Notes under the pieces: model-generated | What the model saw: only the letters and a program-made list of their open reading frames with translations | Database searches by the model: none | Told to the model about the DNA's origin: nothing | Part shown: positions 54,030-62,783 of the stretch, in pieces | How the letters are laid out: the number at the start of each line of letters is the position of its first letter | Position numbering within the stretch: the first letter of the stretch is position 1 | Made by a program: the position numbers and the translations under genes | DNA from: an uncultured Shewanella sp. | GTDB taxonomy: Bacteria; Pseudomonadota; Gammaproteobacteria; Enterobacterales; Shewanellaceae | Direction of reading: 5' to 3' | DNA length: 64,000 nt | Assembly (NCBI RefSeq): GCF_947491715.1 | Contig: NZ_CANLKR010000025.1 | Coordinates: forward strand, 20,668-84,667

Positions 54030-55742
54030 GTGATTAATAAATATTACCAACAGCAATTATCTTATTTACATGAATTAGGGAAAGAATTCTCACTGAAACA
54101 TCCCGCATTAGCCCCCATGCTTGCAGGACAATATGCTGATCCTGATGTTGAGCGTTTGTTAGAGGGGAGTGCGTTTTTATCAGGGTTAGTACAAGAAAGG
54201 CTAGATGATGATTTCCCTGAGGTGATCCATGGTTTAACTCAGTTGATTTTCCCCCATTATTTACGCCCTTTACCCTCAGCCACTATTATGCGCTTTAATA
54301 CTAAACGTGGCGTTACTGATTCTGTGACGGTTAAGTCGGGGACTGAATTGGCTGCGAAGGAAGTGGATGGGGTGAGCTGTTTATTTACCACGACAGATGA
54401 GATCACCTTACACCCTTTACATGTTAGCAGTGTGAGTAAAGAGGGCAATAAACTGTCAATTAACATTGAAGTGGATGATGGCAGTTTAGCCGATTTAAAT
54501 ATTTCATCGTTGCGATTTCATATTGCTGGCTCTTATAACCTTGCCGTGAATAAGTTTTCTGTAATAAACAATAAGGTTCGAGCATTAGCTTTACGCGCTG
54601 GCGGAGAAAAACGAACGCTCAATGTCAAAGATAATCTGAAGTTGTTTCCTGATTTTGATGATTCACCTTTACTGCCGTACCCGAAGAATTCCTTTCCTGC
54701 CTTTCGCTCATTACAAGAATATTTTTTGTTGCCTCAAAAGTTTCTTTTCTTTGATGTATTAGGATTAGATTGGTTAAAGCGATTTGATGGCGTGCGGGGT
54801 TTTACAATAGAATTGATGTTGAAAAGTGATGTGGAAGATGTCTCATTTACCACCAATGATCTATTGTTATTTTGCGTTCCGGCTATTAACTTATTTAATC
54901 ATGATGCCAGCAGTATTTTATTGGATCATAAACGATTAGAGTATAAGATCACCCCCAGTACCCGTGGTCATGATGGTTATCAGGTTTATGCAGTTGATAA
55001 AGTGGTTGGTTTTGTTCAAGGAAGTGTCAAAGAACGTATTTATCAGCCATTTACCATGTTTAACCCTCAAGCCGAGCTGGTACCCGTTTATTCACTCAGA
55101 CGGCGTAAAGCGCGGTTGCATTTTGGCTCTGAAGTCTTTCTATCTGTTGCTTATCCTGTGTCAGAGGAGAAAATAAACCGAGAAATGTTATCGGTAAAAG
55201 TGACGTGCTCTAATGCCTCTTTACCAGAAAAATTACAATTTGGCGATATTTGCTTGCCGACTGAGTCGTCACCCGCCTTAGTGGAGTTTACCAATATATT
55301 AACACCCACGGCGCCCATTGAAAGTCCTTTAGGAAAGAATACACTTTGGCGCTTGTTATCACATTTGTATTTAAATCAACTGACATTAGCCGATGCTGAA
55401 AACTTAACAGCCTTATTGAAACTGTATGTGTTTATTGATACAGCTGATCGAGCAAAAGTATTAGCGAATACGAAACGAACGGAGTCGATAAAAGAAGTGT
55501 GGATAGAGCCCGTTAATCGGCTCTATAAAGGGGTGATGATCCGAGGCTCTGATGTGAAAATTAAGTTAGATCCTGATGGCTTTCCTTGCATTGGTGATAT
55601 GTATTTGTTTGGTGCGGTACTCAATCAAATATTTTCGGCTTATTCGAGTATTAATAGTTTTACTCAGGTGAGTGTGGAAAATCAGCATAATAAAGAGCAG
55701 TTTAAATGGCGACCACAAAGTGGGCTAAGGCGGATAATTTAA
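54030..55742 (+). CDS. tssF: TssF, T6SS baseplate protein
   Basis: A 570-residue baseplate subunit (VasA/ImpG family). The opening MINKYYQQQLSYLHELGKEF matches the family pattern, followed by DPDVERLLEGSAFLSGLVQ and the typical FPHYLRPLPSATIM. The start is a GTG at 54030 with AGGTGAG seven bases upstream; a GTG at 54018 is within that site. TssF normally works with TssG, but no tssG gene follows: the operon ends here. A 156-base gap with a small hairpin separates it from the AMIN-like gene. Confidence 0.95.
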   Translation: MINKYYQQQLSYLHELGKEFSLKHPALAPMLAGQYADPDVERLLEGSAFLSGLVQERLDDDFPEVIHGLTQLIFPHYLRPLPSATIMRFNTKRGVTDSVTVKSGTELAAKEVDGVSCLFTTTDEITLHPLHVSSVSKEGNKLSINIEVDDGSLADLNISSLRFHIAGSYNLAVNKFSVINNKVRALALRAGGEKRTLNVKDNLKLFPDFDDSPLLPYPKNSFPAFRSLQEYFLLPQKFLFFDVLGLDWLKRFDGVRGFTIELMLKSDVEDVSFTTNDLLLFCVPAINLFNHDASSILLDHKRLEYKITPSTRGHDGYQVYAVDKVVGFVQGSVKERIYQPFTMFNPQAELVPVYSLRRRKARLHFGSEVFLSVAYPVSEEKINREMLSVKVTCSNASLPEKLQFGDICLPTESSPALVEFTNILTPTAPIESPLGKNTLWRLLSHLYLNQLTLADAENLTALLKLYVFIDTADRAKVLANTKRTESIKEVWIEPVNRLYKGVMIRGSDVKIKLDPDGFPCIGDMYLFGAVLNQIFSAYSSINSFTQVSVENQHNKEQFKWRPQSGLRRII

Positions 55743-55875
55743 GCCCTGTAATCATTATTGGCTTAAATACTTTTAGGGGTGTTGGTTTATTTATGATTGA
55801 CGCATAATGGGTGACAGTATGTGCAAGGATAGATAAGGAACTAGGTTAATTAAAGGATGATAATAAGGAGGGTGT

Positions 55876-55959
55876 GTGTCAACAGAACTTAAAATAGCCA
55901 TTGGGACGGTCGTGTTCATTGCGATTATTTTTTCTCTATTTTTTACTGCGTTGTTTTAA
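55876..55959 (+). CDS. YnhF-like 27-residue membrane peptide
   Basis: A GTG-start frame preceded by a perfect AAGGAGG (55865-55871) encodes a 27-residue single-pass peptide, reading M(V)STELKIAIGTVVF then IAIIFSLFFTALF. The opening STELK and the overall plan resemble E. coli YnhF (MSTDLKFSLV, then a hydrophobic stretch and a short tail), a membrane peptide of unknown function. The optimal binding site on so short a frame argues that it is real. A 13-bp hairpin follows eight bases past the stop. Confidence 0.7.
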   Translation: MSTELKIAIGTVVFIAIIFSLFFTALF

Positions 55960-55966
55960 TATTATG

Positions 55967-56000
55967 AAGTCATACATAATTGAAAGGTTATGTATGACTT
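55967..56000. terminator. Perfect 13-bp hairpin after the YnhF-like gene
   Basis: AAGTCATACATAA and TTATGTATGACTT flank an eight-base loop. A weak T-run (ATTTTTT at 56009-56015) follows some bases later. It probably ends the small gene's transcript. Confidence 0.65.
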
Positions 56001-56030
56001 AAACGGCTATTTTTTCGAATAGATCACATT

Positions 56031-56195
56031 CTAAAACTCACAACAACCTTCGATAATACCGCTACCACAACGAGGCTTAGGGGAATGCAGTAAGAGTAAG
56101 TGATCAATGGTGGGCATCCAACTTAAACTCAGCGGGTACGATGTTTCAGCACTTTTTCGATGAGCTCGATTAGAAATAGTAACAATGCGTCTGCA
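56031..56195 (-). pseudogene. Decayed duplicate of the nth 3' end
   Basis: On the minus strand the stretch would read PTIDHLLLLHS, KPRCGSGIIEGCCEF and a stop, close to the end of the real Nth (FKVDVHHWLILHG, KPRCGSCIIEDLCEF). Shared DNA blocks with the true gene 290 bases away include TTCGATAATAC and CATCCA-CTT. Internal deletions and lost iron-sulfur cysteines show that it is non-functional. An ISNR segment (nth VSNR) extends the match to about 56195. Confidence 0.8.
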
Positions 56196-56288
56196 GGGGG
56201 ATTGCTGCGAACAAATGATAGTTATTTCAAATGGCTTTTTAAATACAGACTTGTGCTGTTTTATAAGAGACAAGCCTGTGTTTTTGTT

Positions 56289-56930
56289 TTATTCCTCAGG
56301 ATACACTTTATCTTTAAACTCACAGAGATCTTCGATAATACAGCTGCCACATCGGGGTTTGCGGGCGATGCAGGTATAGCGGCCATGAAGGATAAGCCAA
56401 TGGTGAACATCCACTTTGAACTCAGTAGGCACCACTTTTAAGAGTTTTTTCTCGACTTCAACCACATTCTTGCCAATGGCAAATTTAGTGCGGTTAGACA
56501 CGCGATCAATGTGTGTATCGACAGCAATAGTAGGCCAGCCAAACGCGGTATTGAGCACCACATTAGCGGTTTTGCGTCCTACCCCCGGCAGGGCTTCTAA
56601 GGCCTCCCTGTTTTCGGGGACTTCCCCATCGTATAATTCAATCAGCATGCCACATGCCTTTATTACATTAATGGCTTTATTATTATATAATCCAATGGTT
56701 TTAATATATTCTTTGAGGCCATCGACGCCTAAGGCATAAATACTCTGGGCGGTATTGGCGACGGGGAAAAGTTTGTCAGTGGCCTTATTGACACTGATAT
56801 CTGTGGCTTGAGCTGAGAGCGTGACAGCCACTAAGAGTTCAAAAGGGCTGGAGAAATTAAGCTCTGTTTCAGGATGTGGGTTATTTGCTCTTAAGCGTTC
56901 TAATATTTGTCGACGTTTTTCATTGTTCAT
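56289..56930 (-). CDS. nth: Endonuclease III
   Basis: A 213-residue DNA glycosylase/AP lyase for oxidised pyrimidines. The helix-hairpin-helix LPGVGRKTANVVL carries catalytic Lys120, with Asp138 in IAVDTHIDRV. The C-terminal [4Fe-4S] ligands are in YTCIARKPRCGSCIIEDLC (Cys spacing as in E. coli). It starts six bases after rnfE, the standard rnf-nth order in gammaproteobacteria, so it is probably the last gene of that operon. Confidence 0.98.
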   Translation of the reverse strand: MNNEKRRQILERLRANNPHPETELNFSSPFELLVAVTLSAQATDISVNKATDKLFPVANTAQSIYALGVDGLKEYIKTIGLYNNKAINVIKACGMLIELYDGEVPENREALEALPGVGRKTANVVLNTAFGWPTIAVDTHIDRVSNRTKFAIGKNVVEVEKKLLKVVPTEFKVDVHHWLILHGRYTCIARKPRCGSCIIEDLCEFKDKVYPEE

Positions 56931-56936
56931 GATGAA

Positions 56937-57632
56937 TTAGCTTACTTTTGTGATCCGAGCACGGGTTGGCGCGTCAGGAGAAGTGACGGGGTGGCGTTTG
57001 GCCCATTGCGTGTCAATGACATTTTTTAAGGCGATCAATAGTCCCATACCAATGAAAGCACCGGGTGGTAACATGGCGAGTAAAAAGTTGGTATCAACTT
57101 GCCAAAGCTGGACAGTTAATCCTTTTGCCCAAGGGCCTAATAATTGATCGGCCCCTGAAAATAGAGTGCCTTGACTTAATATTTCCCGTATTGCACCTAA
57201 AACAGCCAGTACTAAGGTAAAGCCTAGTCCCATCATGAAGCCATCAAAAGCGGCTTTTAAGACGTTATTACGAGACGCGAAGGCCTCAGCTCGGCCGATA
57301 ATGACACAATTGGTCACAATGAGCGGTAAAAAGATCCCGAGGGATAAATATAATCCGTAAGCATAGGCATTAATCAGTAATTGCACCGTTGTCACGAGTG
57401 CGGCAATGATCATGACAAAAACGGGAATACGGATCTCTTTTGGTACATAATCTCTTACTAGGGAAACTAAAATATTGGATCCCATAAGGACTAATAATGT
57501 GGCTAAGCCAAGGCCTAATGCATTCGTTAAGGTCGCTGTGACCGCAAGTAATGGACACAATCCAAGGAGCTGAACCAGTCCAGGGTTGTTTTTCCAAAGT
57601 CCTTGCCAAGCAATCGTTTTATATTCACCCAT
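56937..57632 (-). CDS. rnfE: RnfE, ion-translocating electron transport subunit E
   Basis: A 231-residue membrane subunit of the Rnf/Rsx complex, which couples electron transfer between NADH and ferredoxin or other carriers to ion movement, and in E. coli also reduces SoxR. It has six helices, with the start WKNNPGLVQLLGLCPLLAVT and LPLIVTNCVIIGRAEAFAS, both family segments. It is homologous to RnfA. There is an 81-base gap to rnfG upstream and six bases to nth downstream. Confidence 0.97.
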   Translation of the reverse strand: MGEYKTIAWQGLWKNNPGLVQLLGLCPLLAVTATLTNALGLGLATLLVLMGSNILVSLVRDYVPKEIRIPVFVMIIAALVTTVQLLINAYAYGLYLSLGIFLPLIVTNCVIIGRAEAFASRNNVLKAAFDGFMMGLGFTLVLAVLGAIREILSQGTLFSGADQLLGPWAKGLTVQLWQVDTNFLLAMLPPGAFIGMGLLIALKNVIDTQWAKRHPVTSPDAPTRARITKVS

Positions 57633-57713
57633 TGTGTCGTGTTCCGTTATTGGCTGTATTGTTGAGCGAGTTAATAGTTGTTCTAGTCACGTCGATAACA
57701 GTCTGATATTCAC

Positions 57714-58349
57714 TCATTGTGTTGTCTCGCAATTGGGGGCTTGTTTGAGCAATCTTGCTTTATGTTGGTTAAAGTATTGGAGTGTATTTTTGACGGCTTT
57801 GACATATGCTCTTGGGGTGATGGTTGCTCCAGTAAATTCATCGATATCGCCACCGTCTTTTTTGACTTTCCATTGTGATGCTGTGGTTGCATTTAATACC
57901 ATACCTTTAAAGCTGTTTACCCAATCGGATTTTCTGATCTCAATTTTATCACCTAAACCGGGGGTTTCTTGTTGCGCCAAGGTACGGACACCTAAGACGA
58001 CACCTTGTGCATCAATGCCGACAATTATACGAATATTACCGTTATATCCGTCAGGTGCGATAGTTTCCATAGCAATGGCGGTGGGTTTTCCCTTTTCCGT
58101 CGCGATAAAGGCCGGCATAGGATTTTGTGTGCCTAATGCTGATGGGGCGGTAATAAGAATACAATATTCGGGAAGGCTGTTATCGTGTAATTGAGCAGGG
58201 ATAATTTGCTGTATGATACGGCCTAATTCTTGGGTTTCTTGTTGTTTTATTTGCGCAGAAGTTAATTCATTAACCATTGCGACTAACGCCGTACAAATTA
58301 AGGCAAAAATGCCTAGAATTAATCCGTTTTTAATCATGGACTTTTTCAC
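57714..58349 (-). CDS. rnfG: RnfG, flavin-bearing electron transport subunit
   Basis: A 211-residue protein with one N-terminal helix and a periplasmic FMN domain. The flavin attachment motif DEFTGATITP is intact; Thr176 is the predicted ApbE-modified residue. LAQQETPGLGDKIE is the other family signature. It is the electron carrier on the outer side of Rnf. A start four codons later (MIKNGLIL) is possible. Confidence 0.96.
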   Translation of the reverse strand: MKKSMIKNGLILGIFALICTALVAMVNELTSAQIKQQETQELGRIIQQIIPAQLHDNSLPEYCILITAPSALGTQNPMPAFIATEKGKPTAIAMETIAPDGYNGNIRIIVGIDAQGVVLGVRTLAQQETPGLGDKIEIRKSDWVNSFKGMVLNATTASQWKVKKDGGDIDEFTGATITPRAYVKAVKNTLQYFNQHKARLLKQAPNCETTQ

Positions 58350-58377
58350 AAAGGGATTCTCTTATCAGTGTATTTTG

Positions 58378-59430
58378 TTAATGACTCGTACGGTGGCCAT
58401 AGGCTCTGGGCTTAACATAATAATCAATAAAGGGAGCACAAAGATTCGCGAGTAAAACCGCGAAAGCAAAGGCATCTGGGTAGCCCCCAAAGCTGCGAAT
58501 GACATAAACAAGTGTACCAATAAGAGCACCAAAAATAAGTCGGCCTTTGACACTTGTGGATGCCGTGACGGGATCGGTAGCGATAAAAAAAGCTGAGAGC
58601 ATGGTTGCGCCGCTAAATAAGTGTACTATCGGCCCTAAATGTGAATCAGGGTTGAGTAAAAAGCCAATACTACTGAGGATAAATAGCGAACTTAGCACCC
58701 CTAGACTTATTTGCCAGCGGATTAATTTCAGCTTTAACATCGCCAGTCCCCCAACAAGATAAGCGAAGTTAACCCATAGCCAACCCACAGGTAATCCATC
58801 CTTAAAAATAGGGTTAAGTAAACTTTCTTGCAGTGTCTGCCCGCTGGATAAGTTGGTTTTTACTGTATCGAGTGGTGTAGCCATCGAAACACCATCAATA
58901 CCTGACTGATAGCTGTTAATGCTGCTTTGAGGCATATGAGTAAAAATAAATTGGGCGCTTTGCAGCAGATCGACAGGGTGCAGTGCCACAGTGCTTGGCG
59001 GCACCCAAGTGGTCATTTGCACAGGAAAGGCAATAAGTAGCATCACATACGCCGCCATTGCAGGGTTAAAAATATTTTGTCCGAGTCCCCCATAGAGGTG
59101 TTTGACTATGATAATGGCAAAACTTGTTCCAATAACGATGACCCACCAAGGGGCTAACGGTGGAATGGAAATCGCTAATAATAACGCGGTGAGTATAGCG
59201 CTGTTGTCATTTAAAGTTGATTTGATGGGACGTTTTCGAAGAAATAGCACTCCCGCTTCACAAGCGAGAGCCACTAACATGGCTAATATAATTTGTATTA
59301 AACTGCCTAAACCAAAGAAATAACATTGTACTGCAACGCCGGGTAAAGCGCATAGTAGAACACGCTGCATCACCTTGTGGGTTTGATTATGTTGTGTCAG
59401 ATGAGGTGACGAGGCTATTTTAAACGCCAT
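58378..59430 (-). CDS. rnfD: RnfD, flavin-bearing membrane subunit
   Basis: A 350-residue membrane protein with about nine to ten helices, homologous to NqrB. It binds FMN covalently; the site should be Thr185 in GVSMATPLDT, at the position of T187 in E. coli. FNPAMAAYVMLLIAFP and FFIATDPVTASTS are family motifs. It is three bases downstream of rnfC and lies in the standard rnf order. Confidence 0.96.
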   Translation of the reverse strand: MAFKIASSPHLTQHNQTHKVMQRVLLCALPGVAVQCYFFGLGSLIQIILAMLVALACEAGVLFLRKRPIKSTLNDNSAILTALLLAISIPPLAPWWVIVIGTSFAIIIVKHLYGGLGQNIFNPAMAAYVMLLIAFPVQMTTWVPPSTVALHPVDLLQSAQFIFTHMPQSSINSYQSGIDGVSMATPLDTVKTNLSSGQTLQESLLNPIFKDGLPVGWLWVNFAYLVGGLAMLKLKLIRWQISLGVLSSLFILSSIGFLLNPDSHLGPIVHLFSGATMLSAFFIATDPVTASTSVKGRLIFGALIGTLVYVIRSFGGYPDAFAFAVLLANLCAPFIDYYVKPRAYGHRTSH

Positions 59431-59433
59431 CGG

Positions 59434-62217
59434 TTAATCCTTATTTTCTTGTTGAGCTTGTGCTTTTTTAGCTTTAGCTTTTGCAATCGCAGCGGCTATT
59501 CGCGCTTTTTTATCGATAACAGTGCTGTCTAATCTTGCACCGTTTGAAACGGAAACGCTTCTTCTCAGTGATTCTGTGGCTGATGATGGTATCGCTTGTG
59601 GGGGCTCATTGTCTGTTTGCGTGACGTCATTTTGCGTTTCTTGTTGGTTAAGAAGCGTGGATTGGGCTTTTTTTGCCTTGGCTTTAGCGACTGCGGCAGC
59701 AATTTTAGCTTTTCTATCGTTGGCTGGTTCAGTACTGAGTGATGCTGGCTCATTTGACTTAAGCTCGTTTGATTGGGCTGCGTCAGCCTCAACAGGCTCC
59801 GTTTGACTGTTACTCCGGTTTGCTTGGGCCTTTTTGGCTTTAGCCCGTGCAATGGCAGCAGCAATTTTAGCTTGTTTATCGTTGATGTGTTCAGTACTGA
59901 GTGATGATGCTGGCTCGTTTGACTTAAGCTCGTTTGATTGGGCTGCGTCAGCCTCAACAGGCTCCGTTTGACTGTTACTCCGGTTTGCTTGGGCCTTTTT
60001 GGCTTTAGCTCGTGCAATGGCAGCAGCAATTTGTGCTTTTTTATCGTTGGTGTGTTCAGTGCTGAGTGGCGATTCGGGCTCGTTTGACTTAAGCTCGTTT
60101 GATTGGGCTGCGTCAGCCTCAGCAGACTCCGTCTGACTGTCACTTTTGTTTGTTTGGGCTTTTTTGGCTTTAGCCCGTGCAATGGCAGCAGCAATTTGTG
60201 CTTGTTTATCGCTAGCTTGAGAGTCAGCCTCGTTTGATTGGACTGCGTCAACTTCAGCAGGCTCCGTTTGACTGTTACTCTGGTTTGCTTGGGCCTTTTT
60301 GGCTTTAGCCCGTGCAATGGCGGCAGCAATTTGCGCTTTTTTATCGATGGCTGGTTTATTACTGAGCGGCGATGCGGATCTGTTTGACTGAGGTGCGTTA
60401 GTGTCAACAGGCGCTATTTCACTGTCACTTTTGTTTGTTTGGGCTTTTTTGGCTTTAGCCCGTGCAATGGCGGCAGCAATTTGTGCTTTTTTATCGCTAG
60501 CTTGAGAGTCAGGCTCGTTTGATTGGACTGCGTCAACTTCAGCAGGCTCCGCTTGACTGTTACTCTGGTTTGCTTGGGCCTTTTTGGCTTTAGCCCGTGC
60601 AAGTGCGGCCGCTATTTGCGCTTTCTTGTCAGTTGAATTGACAGGAGCGTTTTGAGAGACTTGCTGAACAGTTGGGTTATCCTCACTCTGTTTGGCTTTA
60701 ACACGAGCCATGGCTGCGGCAATCACATCACTGTCTTTATTTGACATATTAGCTTTACGTCTGGATGCGGCTTGCTGTTGTTTTGCTTCTCGAGCCGCTT
60801 TTTCTGCTTCTAAGCGTTGCGTTCTAGCATCAAAACGTTCTTTGGCTAAATCAGCTTCTTGTTTGTCTTTAGCTTGTTCTCGTAAGGCTGATTTTGCGAC
60901 ACGATAATATTCTACCAACGGAATATCACTAGGGCATACATAGCTGCAACAGCCACATTCGATACAGTCTTGTAAGTTATAGCTGGCTGCTTTCTCATAT
61001 TCTTCAGCCTGAGCATGCCAGAAAAGTTGCTGCGGCAGCAATAATGCTGGGCAGACTTGGGCGCACTCTCCGCAACGAATACAGGGCTTTTCTTGTTGCT
61101 CTGTTTGCATTTCTGTTGGACTGGGTAGCAGTAGGCAGTTGGTGCCTTTAATGATGGGAGCTTCAATTTTTGGCAGCATATAGCCCATCATTGGGCCGCC
61201 TATGATGATCGGCTGTGAGGGAGAACCTTTTTGCCCTAAAGTTAATATATGATCGATGGGCGTGCCTACGGGTAACCAGTAATTGCCTGGATTTGAGGCT
61301 TGTTCTCCGGTTAAGGTGACAACACGTTCGATAAGCGGTTTATCATCAATAATCGCTTCTTTTATGGCAAAGGCGGTGCCGACATTTTGGACTAGCATTC
61401 CCAACTGTGCAGGAATGGCACCAGAGGGCACTTCTTGGCCAGTTAAAATTTGTATTAGCTGTTTTTCACCACCAGAAGGGTATTTAGTGGGCACAGCAGT
61501 GATGCGAATGTGAGGATGATTAATCGGATGCTTTTTAAGGGCATTTTCAATGGCGTTAATTGCTTCTGGCTTATTGTCTTCAATTGCAATAATGATGCGT
61601 TTGGGCTCAACCAGTTTTTGTATGATACCGATCCCCGTTAAAATGTCATGACTGTATTCACGCATTAAACGATCGTCTGAAGTGATGTAAGGTTCACACT
61701 CAATCCCATTGATGATCAATAACTCAATATCACTGACAGGGTTGAGCTTAATATGTGTTGGAAAGGCTGCGCCCCCTAAACCAGCAATTCCCGCCTCTTT
61801 TATGCGGGTCAATATTTCATCATTTGGTATTGAGTGGTAATGGGGAAGAGGATCGCGCTCTCGCCAAGTATCAAGTCCGTCTGCTTGAATAATACAGCTT
61901 AAAACGGGCAGACCCGATGCATGGTTACTTGCCCGCTCTTCGACAGCCACTAAGGTTCCAGAGGTGGGGGAATGAACGGCGAGGTAGGTTGCACTGTGAC
62001 CTTGAGTCAGTACTGTGCCCTTGTTGACATGTTCACCAACATTGACAGCTAAAATGGCCTGCTCACCTAATTGCGGCATTGGCACTATGTATTCTTTTGC
62101 TAAAGGTAGCCTAGATATTGTTGTTATATTAGATAACGATTTTAGCTGCGGAGGGTGGATCCCACCTGGCGATTGCCATAATGTGCCGTTATCAATTTGT
62201 TCTAGTAAACTTAGCAT
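59434..62217 (-). CDS. rnfC: RnfC, NADH-side subunit with long repetitive tail
   Basis: A 927-residue protein. Residues 1 to about 440 are the normal RnfC core: the NADH/FMN-type domain (GIAGLGGAAFPTHIKL, INGIECEPYI) and two [4Fe-4S] sites, Cys379/382/385/389 and Cys418/421/424/428. After a charged helix, residues about 530-927 hold eight copies of D-K-K-A-Q-I-A-A-A-I-A-R-A-K-A-K-K-A-Q joined by polar linkers of about 25-50 residues. E. coli RsxC also has a tail of this kind, but this one is long. The tail is basic and probably helical with disordered linkers. It overlaps rnfB by seven bases. Confidence 0.95.
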   Translation of the reverse strand: MLSLLEQIDNGTLWQSPGGIHPPQLKSLSNITTISRLPLAKEYIVPMPQLGEQAILAVNVGEHVNKGTVLTQGHSATYLAVHSPTSGTLVAVEERASNHASGLPVLSCIIQADGLDTWRERDPLPHYHSIPNDEILTRIKEAGIAGLGGAAFPTHIKLNPVSDIELLIINGIECEPYITSDDRLMREYSHDILTGIGIIQKLVEPKRIIIAIEDNKPEAINAIENALKKHPINHPHIRITAVPTKYPSGGEKQLIQILTGQEVPSGAIPAQLGMLVQNVGTAFAIKEAIIDDKPLIERVVTLTGEQASNPGNYWLPVGTPIDHILTLGQKGSPSQPIIIGGPMMGYMLPKIEAPIIKGTNCLLLPSPTEMQTEQQEKPCIRCGECAQVCPALLLPQQLFWHAQAEEYEKAASYNLQDCIECGCCSYVCPSDIPLVEYYRVAKSALREQAKDKQEADLAKERFDARTQRLEAEKAAREAKQQQAASRRKANMSNKDSDVIAAAMARVKAKQSEDNPTVQQVSQNAPVNSTDKKAQIAAALARAKAKKAQANQSNSQAEPAEVDAVQSNEPDSQASDKKAQIAAAIARAKAKKAQTNKSDSEIAPVDTNAPQSNRSASPLSNKPAIDKKAQIAAAIARAKAKKAQANQSNSQTEPAEVDAVQSNEADSQASDKQAQIAAAIARAKAKKAQTNKSDSQTESAEADAAQSNELKSNEPESPLSTEHTNDKKAQIAAAIARAKAKKAQANRSNSQTEPVEADAAQSNELKSNEPASSLSTEHINDKQAKIAAAIARAKAKKAQANRSNSQTEPVEADAAQSNELKSNEPASLSTEPANDRKAKIAAAVAKAKAKKAQSTLLNQQETQNDVTQTDNEPPQAIPSSATESLRRSVSVSNGARLDSTVIDKKARIAAAIAKAKAKKAQAQQENKD
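59437..60650 (-). repeat. In-frame tandem repeats in the rnfC tail
   Basis: Eight copies of a unit of mostly 135-165 bases (two end copies differ), the most similar being copies 4-6, with the block for AAAIARAKAKKAQ almost unchanged. Linkers contain SNSQTEP and QSNEL. Near-identical repeats should recombine or slip, changing RnfC length in units. Confidence 0.9.
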
Positions 62218-62783
62218 GACTTATCCTCTCCCAATACATTGACTGGGATAGCGTTCAGTTGCCAGTTCCAATTTTTAGTGGTTTGTTTTACAGGGATCAT
62301 ATCAATACAGTCTACAGGGCAAGGGGCTACGCAAAGATCGCACCCCGTGCAGTAATCGCTGATCACAGTGTGCATTAACTTACCCGCTCCTAAAATGGCA
62401 TCAACAGGGCATGCTTGAATACACTTGGTACAACCAATACATTCTTCTTCGCGAATAAAGGCAACTTTTTTAACGCTGCTTTCTTCTACTTGATTTAAAG
62501 GCTCGGGTTCGACCCCAACCAGTGCGGCCAATTTTTCCATTGTGGCTGTGCCGCCGGGAGGGCATTTATTGATTTTATCCCCTGATGTTATCGCTTCGGC
62601 ATAAGGCCTACAGCCTGGATAGCCACATTGGCCACACTGTGTTTGTGGCAGTAAGGCCTCGACTTGATCCGTGAGTGGATCGCCGTCAACTTTGAATTTT
62701 TCTGCGGCAAACCCGAGTAAAAAACCGAAACACAGTGCTAATAACGTCAGCACAATGACGGCGAATAAGATACCTGTTAACAC
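62211..62783 (-). CDS. rnfB: RnfB, iron-sulfur electron transport subunit
   Basis: A 190-residue protein with one N-terminal membrane helix. A cluster domain follows (CGQCGYPGCRPYAEAI with CPPGG), then two ferredoxin-type [4Fe-4S] motifs, CIGCTKCIQACPV and CTGCDLCVAPCPV. It passes electrons between ferredoxin or NADH-side RnfC and the membrane subunits. It overlaps rnfC by seven bases and abuts rnfA with a one-base overlap. Confidence 0.97.
   Translation of the reverse strand: MLTGILFAVIVLTLLALCFGFLLGFAAEKFKVDGDPLTDQVEALLPQTQCGQCGYPGCRPYAEAITSGDKINKCPPGGTATMEKLAALVGVEPEPLNQVEESSVKKVAFIREEECIGCTKCIQACPVDAILGAGKLMHTVISDYCTGCDLCVAPCPVDCIDMIPVKQTTKNWNWQLNAIPVNVLGEDKSC

Noticed and set aside
56031..56273. 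An 80-residue protein gene
   Set aside because: The frame contains a broken copy of the nth 3' end with lost cluster cysteines; the upstream part has no similarity or binding site.
59565..60407. A 280-codon open frame overlapping the rnfC tail on the same strand
   Set aside because: It exists only because the rnfC repeats lack stops in that frame; it has no ribosome binding site and its protein is just a frameshifted repeat of Pro, Lys, Thr and Ser.
59437..60650. Repeat array that might look like a CRISPR
   Set aside because: The repeats are long, in frame, and encode the RnfC tail; spacer-like parts also encode related linkers, and there are no cas genes.
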